This document shows, piece after piece, positions 1-7,860 of a stretch of 33,821 nucleotides of DNA. The translations under genes and the position numbers were made by a program. The DNA lies in contig JAUXCL010000004.1 in the NCBI GenBank assembly GCA_030618905.1, forward strand, positions 1 through 33,821. Reading direction: 5' to 3'. Within the stretch, counting starts at the first letter, position 1, and every line of letters starts with the position of its first letter. This DNA comes from Bacteroidales bacterium. Lineage in GTDB: Bacteria; Bacteroidota; Bacteroidia; Bacteroidales; B18-G4. The notes beneath the pieces are model-generated. The model was not told the DNA's origin and did no database searches. It saw nothing but the letters and a program-made list of their open reading frames with translations.

Positions 1-852
1 GATGCTGTTTCCTATCAATCCGGTGGTATTTTGTCCTTGCGTTGTTCTTTCACGTACGGTGATAAGGTAGATGCCAGCCAGGCCTTCACTCAATTAATTG
101 CAAAAGGCTTAAAAATGCCTGCATATAATTACGGCATCTGTTCATTTTCCTATACACATGCTTTGCTGAAAGCGCAAAAGCTAAAAGATCAGGGAGTGCT
201 CGATAAACTACAACCAAAATATGTAATTCTTGGGTGCTGGAAAGGCTTGCCTGATCGATCCAGATCGCCCTTTCCACCTGTCGCATCCAAAAAACTTCCT
301 TTGGCAGCTGCTTATATTTCTAAGGATGGAGAAGAAATTAAAATACACGCTCCGTTGAAAACCAGGCACGCTTTCATAATGATAGAATTGTACCGCGAGG
401 AAGGAATCAAAATGAGTTTCAAAAAATTTGTAAAAATATTTATAGCTGCTCCCCGGTACGTTTACCTTTATATTAAAAATAACCGTTTGTATCAAAAACT
501 GAGAGAACACAAATTTCGTAATGAAGTGTCAGATTACGATGTCTATGATTTTTATTTTACAGGTATTGAAAGCCTGTTTTCAGACTATAAAACCAAAATC
601 ATAGTTCTATTCATGCCAAATACGCCCAATGAAAACCCAGATAAGGCTTTGCAAAAAGCCATCACCAATCATCCCGGTATTATTCTTGTCAATGGGCTAC
701 AAGCACTCAAAAAGTACAGTGTTCCGACCCGCGATTATCAGGGAAAACATCCACGACCTACTGCGCACAGAGCCTATGCACGAGAGACAATTAACTCCAT
801 CAAGGCTTTACAGAACCCGTCACCCATCACTCGTCACTCGTCACGGAATTAG
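1..852 (+). CDS. SGNH/GDSL-type hydrolase, 5' end outside window
   Basis: The reading frame is open from base 1, so the N-terminus lies upstream; the first internal start would be the TTG at 31. The visible start has the block-I-like motif CSFTYG, preceded by a short hydrophobic stretch (GGILSL), where the Ser would be the nucleophile. A block-II/III-like Asn-Tyr-Gly follows about 25 residues later, and near the C-terminus HPRPTAHRAYA resembles the block V His motif (HPn..gh..yA). These are hallmarks of SGNH esterase/acetyltransferase-like proteins. The usual Gly-Asp before Ser is Arg-Cys here; Gly-Cys-Ser variants are common in Bacteroidota, as far as I recall. The substrate cannot be told. 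The last dozen residues are encoded by a heptamer repeat and look like an acquired tail. The stop overlaps the convergent ccsBA stop by 4 bp. Confidence 0.6.
   Translation, partial: DAVSYQSGGILSLRCSFTYGDKVDASQAFTQLIAKGLKMPAYNYGICSFSYTHALLKAQKLKDQGVLDKLQPKYVILGCWKGLPDRSRSPFPPVASKKLPLAAAYISKDGEEIKIHAPLKTRHAFIMIELYREEGIKMSFKKFVKIFIAAPRYVYLYIKNNRLYQKLREHKFRNEVSDYDVYDFYFTGIESLFSDYKTKIIVLFMPNTPNENPDKALQKAITNHPGIILVNGLQALKKYSVPTRDYQGKHPRPTAHRAYARETINSIKALQNPSPITRHSSRN
816..843. repeat. Heptamer tandem repeat, 4 copies of C(C/T)C(G/A)TCA
   Basis: Four consecutive 7-nt units (CCCGTCA, CCCATCA, CTCGTCA, CTCGTCA) lie at the very 3' end of the SGNH hydrolase frame, just before its stop codon and the convergent ccsBA stop. 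Because 7 is not a multiple of 3, the encoded tail (Pro-Ser-Pro-Ile-Thr-Arg-His-Ser-Ser) is not a protein repeat, which suggests a DNA-level microsatellite that the gene reads into. Confidence 0.8.
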
Positions 853-3800
853 TAATAATTCCCCGCCTTCTGCATCCTCCTGTAATTCACATAACCCATC
901 ACTGAGACCATGAAAATTATGGCAACGGTATAGTATACAAACATGGGAACTGGTACAGGATCGCCTTGCGCGTAAGAGTGTAATCCGGATAAATAGTAGT
1001 TCACGCCAAAATATGTCATTAATACTGTGCTAAAGCTGATCAGGGAAGCGAAATTAAAGGCAAATATGCCCTTCAGGCCCGGTATCAGTCTCATGTGGAC
1101 AACAAAGGAATATATCAGCACCGTGATAAGCGCCCAGGTTTCTTTTGGGTCCCAGCCCCAATACCTTCCCCATGACTCATTAGCCCAAACAGCACCCAGG
1201 AATGTGCCTATGGTGATGAGAATTACACCGATAATCAGGTTCATCTCATTGATATTGGTGATTTCTTTGATGGTCTCGCTCAGCTTCTGGAAATTATTCT
1301 TGTTTTGAAAGTTGATCAGCATCAGGTTCAGGAAGCCCAGCAGCGCACCGATGGCAAGAAAACTATAACTGGCCGTGATCACAGCTACGTGAATGACCAG
1401 CCAGTATGACTTCAGAACCGGAACCAGGTTGGTAATTTCCGGATCTAACCAACTCAGATTGGCCACCATTAGCGTAAGTGATGCCAGGATAGCCGTAGTT
1501 GCTAAAGTGATCTTTGATTTCCTCATGAAAAGGAACCCTGAAAACAGCAGGGCCCAGGCAATATAGATCATGGTTTCATATCCATTGCTCCAGGGGGCAT
1601 GACCACCGATATACCACCTGGCTGCAAGCCCAATGGTATGTAATAAGAAACCGAACCCGATCAGGTAGATCAAGACCTTTTCTACTATCCTGAACCTGTT
1701 CTTCTGATTGATCACATTGACAAAGAATAAGATCAACAGGATGAAACCCGTAAGGGCGTAAAAAGGAAATAATCTTTTGAAAATATTGATCTTATTATAC
1801 CTGATTTCCAATGTTGTCTTGAATGAAGGAGGGATTATCTCAGTGCCATATCTTTCCTGGAATGTTTTGAGGTAATCAAGATACTCGTCAGCCAGGGCCC
1901 AATCACCATTAGAAGTTGATTCAGAGATAGCGCTATAATACAATGGCAGAATAGTTCTGACAAATCCCAGGTCAGTACTGTCGAAGACAGCATCAGCGTT
2001 ATTTGCCGAATACCATTTATTATTCTCATCTCCCGGTTTTGGGAAAATAGTTAAAAAGTCCCCGGTATACACCATGTAAATGATATTCACCCGTTCATCT
2101 ACCTTGATCACATCTTTGTCCAGGCTATTCTTTTCGGCGGGTTTTTTATTGTGTGCTGCTTCCACCAGGCCCGAAAGTTTATAACTCCCGTTTTGCATGT
2201 CAATAAAGTCATTAAACGATGCAAATTTCCCTGAAATACCAAGAAATTTTTTCAATTCGGCATCAGATACTTTAATCATTGGGACGGCCTGCCATAAACC
2301 CGGATTGGATAGCATGCTCAGGAATACCTGTTCCGCATTTAATCCCAGGATCTTATCTTTACGGTGTACTTTCCGCAGTATCTCTGCGGATAAAGTATTG
2401 ATAGGCTTGATCCTGCCGTTCTTATCCTGGACCAGCAATGCGCCAAAATCAGCTGCATGCTTTTTGTCAATGGCAATCTGATCCGTAAATACTGAATGAT
2501 CTATGGGCTGGTTCATCTGATGATCCTGTGCGTTGGTATAGGCAGGTAACACCATAAGTCCAAGCAACAGCATACCAGCCGCCTTGCTGACTGTTTTCTT
2601 CTTTGATGAAGCCCTTGCCAGGATCCGGAATCTGCTATGGCGGCTAAAGAAGCTGAAAAACATCCCAACTGTGAGGAAAAAGTATCCGATATAAGTGACG
2701 ACGGTTCCCCAGGCATCATGGTTGACAGAAAGGATGGTGCCTTTCTCATCTTTATCGTAGGATGATTGGAAAAATCTGTATCCGCTATAATTAAGTACAT
2801 TGTTCATGAAAATCCGGTAAGGCATTTCGAGGTTTGAACGTTCATCGATAACCGTTATCTCACTGGCGAAAGATGATGGGCTCATCGATCCGGGGTAGCG
2901 TTCCAGCTGAAAATCGTTCAGGTATAATGAAAATGGGATTTCAATATTCTTCGATCCATAAGCAAGGGAAACCGTCACAGCACCTAAATTCTTTTCGACC
3001 GGTACACCCAGCATATTTTTACCGCCCAGGACCGGAACTTCTATGGTTTTCCCCTCATGCGTAACATCAAAAATGACTGCATCGATGGCACTTATCATGG
3101 AGCCATGATGAGCTGAGACTAATTTAGTTTTTGCTGAGGTAAATAAGTTGTTGAATACTATGTTTTTACCGTTAATATTATAAATCTTAAGGGTTTCAAG
3201 TTGATAAATATTCTCTTTTACCAGAGTGTCAACGGTATTCTCCATCATATTCCTCAAGAGCATGTCATATGGTGAAATAACATGAAAGGCACCTTCTTCA
3301 TATAAGATGCGAATATCTGCAGCCTGATCAATGTCGCCCTGGAAGCTAATCAGGACATTATTGATTTGCCTGAAATCACCTTGCTTAATGAAATAATTCA
3401 TTCGCCCAGCCATGTCCATGGTCACCAATGAAACAATAGGAATTCCGTCCGGAACCTCAATAACAGTTTCAGCAGCATGGGGTACAAACTCTTTAAATTC
3501 TATTTTGTAGTCCTTATCATTGGCCTGTAACGTCTTACTGAACTTGTTTGTCTTGAAAACCGAAAAGTAATAAGGATAATCATGGTAAGTTTCCTGCTGT
3601 CCCTCCCTGATCCAAACCTGTACAAAAGTGTTGTCTGAAATGAAATGATTGGATGTTTCTCCCTCGCGGATGTTCATGGTTCCTTCAGATCCAAGAAAAC
3701 GCGTAATTGCAGCCCCCAGCAGGATAATGATAAATGCCAGGTGAAAGACCAGCGCACTGAGTTTTTTCAGTCGGTACAACTTGTATTTAAAGATGCTGCC

Positions 3801-3986
3801 AATCAGGCTGATACAGGTGATAAGCAAGAGCAGCTCGAACCAGGTTGCATTGTAAACGAGCGTCCTGGCGCCCATGGTCCCATAATCATTCTCAATAAAT
3901 GTAGCAGTTCCAATGACTGCAGCAAAAATGAGGATTAAAGTCCCGGCAAATTTCATGGAGAATATAAAGTCAAATATCTTATTCAT
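849..3986 (-). CDS. ccsBA: Fused cytochrome c biogenesis protein (ResB/CcsB + CcsA)
   Basis: System II haem lyase that exports haem and attaches it to CxxCH motifs of apocytochromes c on the outer face of the inner membrane. The 1045-residue length fits the one-chain ResB-CcsA fusions of Bacteroidota. Residues 1-100 carry the ResB-type transmembrane helices; a large periplasmic part follows to about 430, then helices near 433-455 and 470-488, a second periplasmic part, and a multi-helix CcsA half from about 750. The haem-handling WWD motif is at 939-946 (WGRYWGWD), and conserved His residues flank it in the CcsA helices (for example HTIGLAARW and VIHVAV). The gene lies 141 bp downstream of actF in the same direction; the seven covalent haems of ActA and ActE are natural substrates. 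Its stop overlaps the convergent hydrolase gene by 4 bp. Confidence 0.95.
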   Translation of the reverse strand: MNKIFDFIFSMKFAGTLILIFAAVIGTATFIENDYGTMGARTLVYNATWFELLLLITCISLIGSIFKYKLYRLKKLSALVFHLAFIIILLGAAITRFLGSEGTMNIREGETSNHFISDNTFVQVWIREGQQETYHDYPYYFSVFKTNKFSKTLQANDKDYKIEFKEFVPHAAETVIEVPDGIPIVSLVTMDMAGRMNYFIKQGDFRQINNVLISFQGDIDQAADIRILYEEGAFHVISPYDMLLRNMMENTVDTLVKENIYQLETLKIYNINGKNIVFNNLFTSAKTKLVSAHHGSMISAIDAVIFDVTHEGKTIEVPVLGGKNMLGVPVEKNLGAVTVSLAYGSKNIEIPFSLYLNDFQLERYPGSMSPSSFASEITVIDERSNLEMPYRIFMNNVLNYSGYRFFQSSYDKDEKGTILSVNHDAWGTVVTYIGYFFLTVGMFFSFFSRHSRFRILARASSKKKTVSKAAGMLLLGLMVLPAYTNAQDHQMNQPIDHSVFTDQIAIDKKHAADFGALLVQDKNGRIKPINTLSAEILRKVHRKDKILGLNAEQVFLSMLSNPGLWQAVPMIKVSDAELKKFLGISGKFASFNDFIDMQNGSYKLSGLVEAAHNKKPAEKNSLDKDVIKVDERVNIIYMVYTGDFLTIFPKPGDENNKWYSANNADAVFDSTDLGFVRTILPLYYSAISESTSNGDWALADEYLDYLKTFQERYGTEIIPPSFKTTLEIRYNKINIFKRLFPFYALTGFILLILFFVNVINQKNRFRIVEKVLIYLIGFGFLLHTIGLAARWYIGGHAPWSNGYETMIYIAWALLFSGFLFMRKSKITLATTAILASLTLMVANLSWLDPEITNLVPVLKSYWLVIHVAVITASYSFLAIGALLGFLNLMLINFQNKNNFQKLSETIKEITNINEMNLIIGVILITIGTFLGAVWANESWGRYWGWDPKETWALITVLIYSFVVHMRLIPGLKGIFAFNFASLISFSTVLMTYFGVNYYLSGLHSYAQGDPVPVPMFVYYTVAIIFMVSVMGYVNYRRMQKAGNYY

Positions 3987-4035
3987 AACAGGTAGGATGT
4001 TGATGTAAGCTGAACCAGCTTTATTTATAAGCGTT

Positions 4036-4043
4036 CAAAATTA
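4036..4043 (-). promoter_or_regulatory. Possible -7 box before ccsBA
   Basis: On the minus strand the sequence TAATTTTG matches the Bacteroidota -7 consensus TAnnTTTG, 49 nt ahead of the ccsBA start. No clear -33 TTG lies at the expected distance, so ccsBA may instead be read from the act operon. The same 141-bp gap holds a perfect 14-bp AT palindrome at 4072-4085. Confidence 0.3.
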
Positions 4044-4127
4044 ATGAAAATAGCAGGCGGTCTGATGGATAATGATATATATCATACTCAGCCAGATTAA
4101 ACCATATTTCAGATTCAGAAGAGCTTG

Positions 4128-5294
4128 CTAATGATGATGCAGACTTTCTTCAAGGTATGGATGATTCCTGGCAACCAAAGGTGCTTTGGCCAGCGACCAG
4201 GCAACTACGAAAGCAAAGATGCCAAGGTAGCCGATAAAGGTTCCGATCTCGATATAATTGATCTCCAGTATACCATAAGTGCCTACGATAACTTGCTGAT
4301 ACAGGTCAACCCATTGTCCAAACATCAGGAGTATACCAATGGCAAGTAATGCATTTTTATTGGTGGCTATTTTGCCGGAAAGCAGGAGAATAAATGGCAC
4401 TAACCAATTGATGATCAACTCCGCATAGAAAAAGAACTGGAATTCCCCTTTGGTTCTGGGAAGGTAATATATCGTCTCTTCGGGAATATTGGCATACCAG
4501 ATGAGGATATACTGCGAAAACCAGGTATAAGCCCAGATGACTCCAAGGATAAGTATATATTTTGAAAAATCCCTGAGGTGCGATTTATTGAGAAATGGAA
4601 GGTAACCTGTTTTATTCAGGATAATGATGACCATAACAATAATCACAGAACCGTGGTAGAATCCCATTACAAAGTTTCTCACAGCAAATATGGTACTGAA
4701 CCAGTGTACATCGATCGACATGATCCAGTCGAATGAGGCCAGAGAAAAGGTGATAGCAAGTACAAAAATGTATACTTTGGAATAGAATTCACTTTTTTGA
4801 AAATATTTCAACCCACCTTCCTGGTCTTCTTTTAGTGAGTATCTGCGCAATAAATAGTTGAGGAATGTCCAGACTATAAAAAACAGTGCGTACCTGGCAA
4901 TGAAGAATGTGGTGTTGAGATAAGGGGACTTGTGTGCGATGAGGGCATCATGTTCAACAGCATCATGGTGTGCCCAATGATACAGGTCAGGTAAGCCGAA
5001 CAGTATGATTGGCAGCATTAATATGCCGGCAACTGGAATGAAACTTGTAATGGCCTGTGGGATACGGACAAATGCTGAGGACCATCCTGATTGTGAGATG
5101 TATTGGATGGCTGCAAAGAAGCTTGCACCGATAGCGATGGTCAGAAAGTAATAGTTACTCATCAGCAGATTTGCCCATGTTTTGACAGGATTGGACATCA
5201 ATCCGAAAATCACCGTGATAACCCCAATACCAAAAAGGGAGAGGGAAATGTATTTAAATATGGGTGATATGGTCAGTTTCTTATCCATTATCAT
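4128..5294 (-). CDS. actF: Alternative complex III subunit ActF (quinol:cytochrome c oxidoreductase)
   Basis: Polytopic inner-membrane subunit of alternative complex III, related to ActC/NrfD and thought to take part in quinol binding and proton pathways. The 388-residue chain has about ten hydrophobic helices. Typical ActF stretches are visible, including the N-terminal helix pair with FGLMSNPVKTWANLL, the FGLPDLYHWAHHDAVEHD segment in the periplasmic loop after helix 3, and a later WFSQYILIWYANIPEE segment. It is the last of six act genes in canonical order, 45 bp after actE. The name rests on recognisable family sequence and on its position. The start ATG at 5294 is followed two codons later by another ATG (MIMDKK); either could be used. 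Confidence 0.93.
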   Translation of the reverse strand: MIMDKKLTISPIFKYISLSLFGIGVITVIFGLMSNPVKTWANLLMSNYYFLTIAIGASFFAAIQYISQSGWSSAFVRIPQAITSFIPVAGILMLPIILFGLPDLYHWAHHDAVEHDALIAHKSPYLNTTFFIARYALFFIVWTFLNYLLRRYSLKEDQEGGLKYFQKSEFYSKVYIFVLAITFSLASFDWIMSIDVHWFSTIFAVRNFVMGFYHGSVIIVMVIIILNKTGYLPFLNKSHLRDFSKYILILGVIWAYTWFSQYILIWYANIPEETIYYLPRTKGEFQFFFYAELIINWLVPFILLLSGKIATNKNALLAIGILLMFGQWVDLYQQVIVGTYGILEINYIEIGTFIGYLGIFAFVVAWSLAKAPLVARNHPYLEESLHHH

Positions 5295-5339
5295 TATTTT
5301 TTAATTGTTTCCAAGCTGATTATTCCTTTTCGTATTGAT

Positions 5340-5912
5340 CTATTTAGCGATTGACCGCAAATAATTGATGATCATCCACCTGTTTTCCGCTGTGATCTGT
5401 CCCCCGTGAGGTCCCATCAGTCCCGACAGGGAACCCATGGTGATGATATGATAAAGCTCACCATCGGGTTTGCCCTGCACATAAGCATCAACCAGTGATG
5501 TTGGTTTAGCTTTAAATTTTTTGCTGCTATACAAAAACCCATCTCCAGCCCCTGTCTTTCCATGGCAGTTCAAACAATAGATAGTATATTGTGCTTTACC
5601 TTTTACCAGGCTGATCCCATTGGCTTCAACCGGGTTGATCAATTCTTCACCGGCCCTGAGCTGATCAGGATATGAGCGTTTTTTATAGGGATAAGCTTTA
5701 TAACCACGCGGAATGGTCCCTTCTACCGGGGTTAGCATCGTTACGGAATCGATAAATACCGGGTTTGGACTATACGCATTGTAAGCTTCAGAATAATACA
5801 TATCGGGCATATAGGCATATCCCGGATTACTCCGGTCATGGTTACAGGCGGAAGCCATCAACAGGAGTCCGGCAAACAGCACTAATTTATACTTTCGAAT
5901 GAATGTTATCAT
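5340..5912 (-). CDS. actE: Alternative complex III subunit ActE, monohaem cytochrome c lipoprotein
   Basis: Membrane-anchored monohaem cytochrome c of alternative complex III, able to pass electrons between the complex and its acceptor. The 190-residue precursor has a lipoprotein signal with the lipobox MASAC (Cys23) and one haem site, CLNCH, at 113-117, followed by GKTGAGDGF. Met residues in the C-terminal half (MGSLSGLM) are candidate distal ligands. The C-terminal ENRWMIINYLRSI helix is typical of class I cytochrome c domains. It lies between actD and actF, 11 bp after actD, consistent with one transcript. Confidence 0.94.
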   Translation of the reverse strand: MITFIRKYKLVLFAGLLLMASACNHDRSNPGYAYMPDMYYSEAYNAYSPNPVFIDSVTMLTPVEGTIPRGYKAYPYKKRSYPDQLRAGEELINPVEANGISLVKGKAQYTIYCLNCHGKTGAGDGFLYSSKKFKAKPTSLVDAYVQGKPDGELYHIITMGSLSGLMGPHGGQITAENRWMIINYLRSIAK

Positions 5913-5923
5913 GACTGCTAAGA

Positions 5924-6472
5924 TTAATCGTTTTCTTCTTCAATATATCCCTCGGGGAGAGGCTTTTCAGCTATTTCCACCGCTCCGGTTTCTTCCAGTA
6001 CCTTATTGATCTGAGATATGTCATCAGCACTTAATTCGGGATCTTTTTCAATAACAATGGCAAATTTATCATCAGTTGTCCGGGGATCGATCATCACCAC
6101 CTTTTTACCCGGGCCTAGTTTTTGACGGATGAAAAAGGTCATAAAAGTCAGCAATGTGGCCACAAATATTGTGGCTATAAACATGATGATGATAAATGAA
6201 AGTGAATTCAGCGGCTTACCCCCGAATTTTAGCGGATAACTCACAACAGATGTCCAGTAGAGGAACGCAAATGACACAGAAACGCCAATGACACCATAGA
6301 TAAATGTGAGGTATGGCAGTCGTGTTTTCAGGTTTAATGCTTCAAACACCCCATGAACCGGAAATGGAGAAAAGACATTTTTAATCTTAATGCCCTTTTC
6401 CCTGATCTTAAGAATGGCACTTACCAGCACATCCGGGTCATCGTAAACGCCAATGATTTCAATCTTTTCCAT
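5924..6472 (-). CDS. actD: Alternative complex III subunit ActD (DUF3341)
   Basis: Small inner-membrane subunit of alternative complex III. The 182 residues begin with a cytosolic-looking region (IGVYDDPDVLVSAILKIRE and PFPVHGVFEAL) that is the usual opening of DUF3341 proteins, followed by two hydrophobic helices near 55-78 and 92-115 and a soluble C-terminal tail. Its role is structural; no cofactor motif is visible. It is 4 bp from actC, so translational coupling is likely. Confidence 0.94.
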   Translation of the reverse strand: MEKIEIIGVYDDPDVLVSAILKIREKGIKIKNVFSPFPVHGVFEALNLKTRLPYLTFIYGVIGVSVSFAFLYWTSVVSYPLKFGGKPLNSLSFIIIMFIATIFVATLLTFMTFFIRQKLGPGKKVVMIDPRTTDDKFAIVIEKDPELSADDISQINKVLEETGAVEIAEKPLPEGYIEEEND

Positions 6473-6476
6473 TATC

Positions 6477-7841
6477 TTATTTTTTTACTATGCTTGTTTC
6501 TTTTAAGATCCCTTTGATCTCAGAGATTGCGATCATGGGGATATAGCGGAAGAAGAGTAATATTCCAAGAAAGAATATTCCAAGTGTTCCGATAAAAATA
6601 GCTGCCTCGATAAATGTCGGTTCATAGGTGGCCCAGCTGGAAGGCAGAAAGTCCTTTGAAAGGGAAGTCACTACGATCACATACCTTTCAAACCACATCC
6701 CGATATTAATGAAAATAGAGATGATAAATACCAGGGTGATGTTGCTCCTGATCTTTTTGAACCAGAAAAGCTGAGGAATTATGGTATTACATGTGATCAT
6801 TGTCCAGAAGGCTACCGTATACTCACCGGTCACCCTGTTTTTCATGAAGGTAAACATCTCATATTCGGTTCCTGAATACCAGGCGATGAACAACTCTGTT
6901 GCATAAGCAGTTCCCATGATGAGACTGATGAAGGTCAGTATTCGTGCAATAGCATCAAGGTGACCTTTGGTCACATAATCCTGGTATTTAAATACCTTTC
7001 TGACAATGATCATCAGGGTGAGCACCATGCCAAATCCTGAAAAGATGGCGCCAACCACAAAATAGGGTGGGAATATTGTTGTATGCCAGCCGGGCATAAT
7101 TGAGGTGGCAAAGTCCATGGATACGATGGAGTGGACAGCGATAACCAGCGGAGCAGCAAGCCCACCGAGAAGCAATGATGCAGTTTCAAACCTTAGCCAT
7201 CCTCTTGCAGTACCGACCCATCCAAAGCTAAGGAAACCGTAAACTGCCTTTTTGGTTTTTGATATCGACCGTTCGCGGATATTTGCAAAATCAGGGATCA
7301 TGCCAATATACCAGAATACTGCCGATGCCATAAGATATGTGCTGATCGCCACAACATCCCAGAATAGCGGGGAGTTGAAATTATCCCATATCGGTCCCCG
7401 TGTATTCCAGTAAGGCAGGATGAAAAATGCATTCCAGATTCTTCCCATATGCAGCATGGGGAACATACCGGCGCAAATCACCGCCACAACTGTCATCGCT
7501 TCAGCGGCACGGTTAATTGATGTCCTCCACTTCTGCCGCATGATTAATAAAAATATGGAAAAAGCGGTTCCGGCATGTCCAATACCTATCCACCATACAA
7601 AGTTGATGATTCCGAAACCCCAGGCAACGTTATTGTTCACCCCCCATGTGCCAATCCCTGTTGAAACGGTTACATAAATGGCCCATAAACCCAATACCAT
7701 CATACCAGTGCTGATGAACATTGCCAGGAACCACCATTTGGGTGGTGACTTGGCTTCCAGCGGTCTTAAGATATCTTCCGTGACCTGATGGTAAGTTTTA
7801 TCGCCTTTTACGAGTATACCTCGAACGCCAATATTATACAT
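6477..7841 (-). CDS. actC: Alternative complex III subunit ActC (NrfD/PsrC-like)
   Basis: Main quinol-interacting integral membrane subunit of alternative complex III, of the NrfD/PsrC family. The 454-residue chain has about ten transmembrane helices after a cytosolic start containing GDKTYHQVTEDILRPLE, which is typical of ActC. Other recognisable stretches are WVNN-type WGVNNNVAWGFGIINFVWWIGIGHAGT, HMGRIWNAFFILPYWNTRGPIWDNFNSPLFWD (given here only as landmarks in two short parts of the N-terminal half), and WFERYVIVVTSL near the C-terminus. It lies 19 bp after actB and 4 bp before actD. The family also includes polysulfide reductase membrane subunits, but the operon context settles the call. 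Confidence 0.95.
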   Translation of the reverse strand: MYNIGVRGILVKGDKTYHQVTEDILRPLEAKSPPKWWFLAMFISTGMMVLGLWAIYVTVSTGIGTWGVNNNVAWGFGIINFVWWIGIGHAGTAFSIFLLIMRQKWRTSINRAAEAMTVVAVICAGMFPMLHMGRIWNAFFILPYWNTRGPIWDNFNSPLFWDVVAISTYLMASAVFWYIGMIPDFANIRERSISKTKKAVYGFLSFGWVGTARGWLRFETASLLLGGLAAPLVIAVHSIVSMDFATSIMPGWHTTIFPPYFVVGAIFSGFGMVLTLMIIVRKVFKYQDYVTKGHLDAIARILTFISLIMGTAYATELFIAWYSGTEYEMFTFMKNRVTGEYTVAFWTMITCNTIIPQLFWFKKIRSNITLVFIISIFINIGMWFERYVIVVTSLSKDFLPSSWATYEPTFIEAAIFIGTLGIFFLGILLFFRYIPMIAISEIKGILKETSIVKK

Positions 7842-7860
7842 AATGATAATTTTTTTCCAT

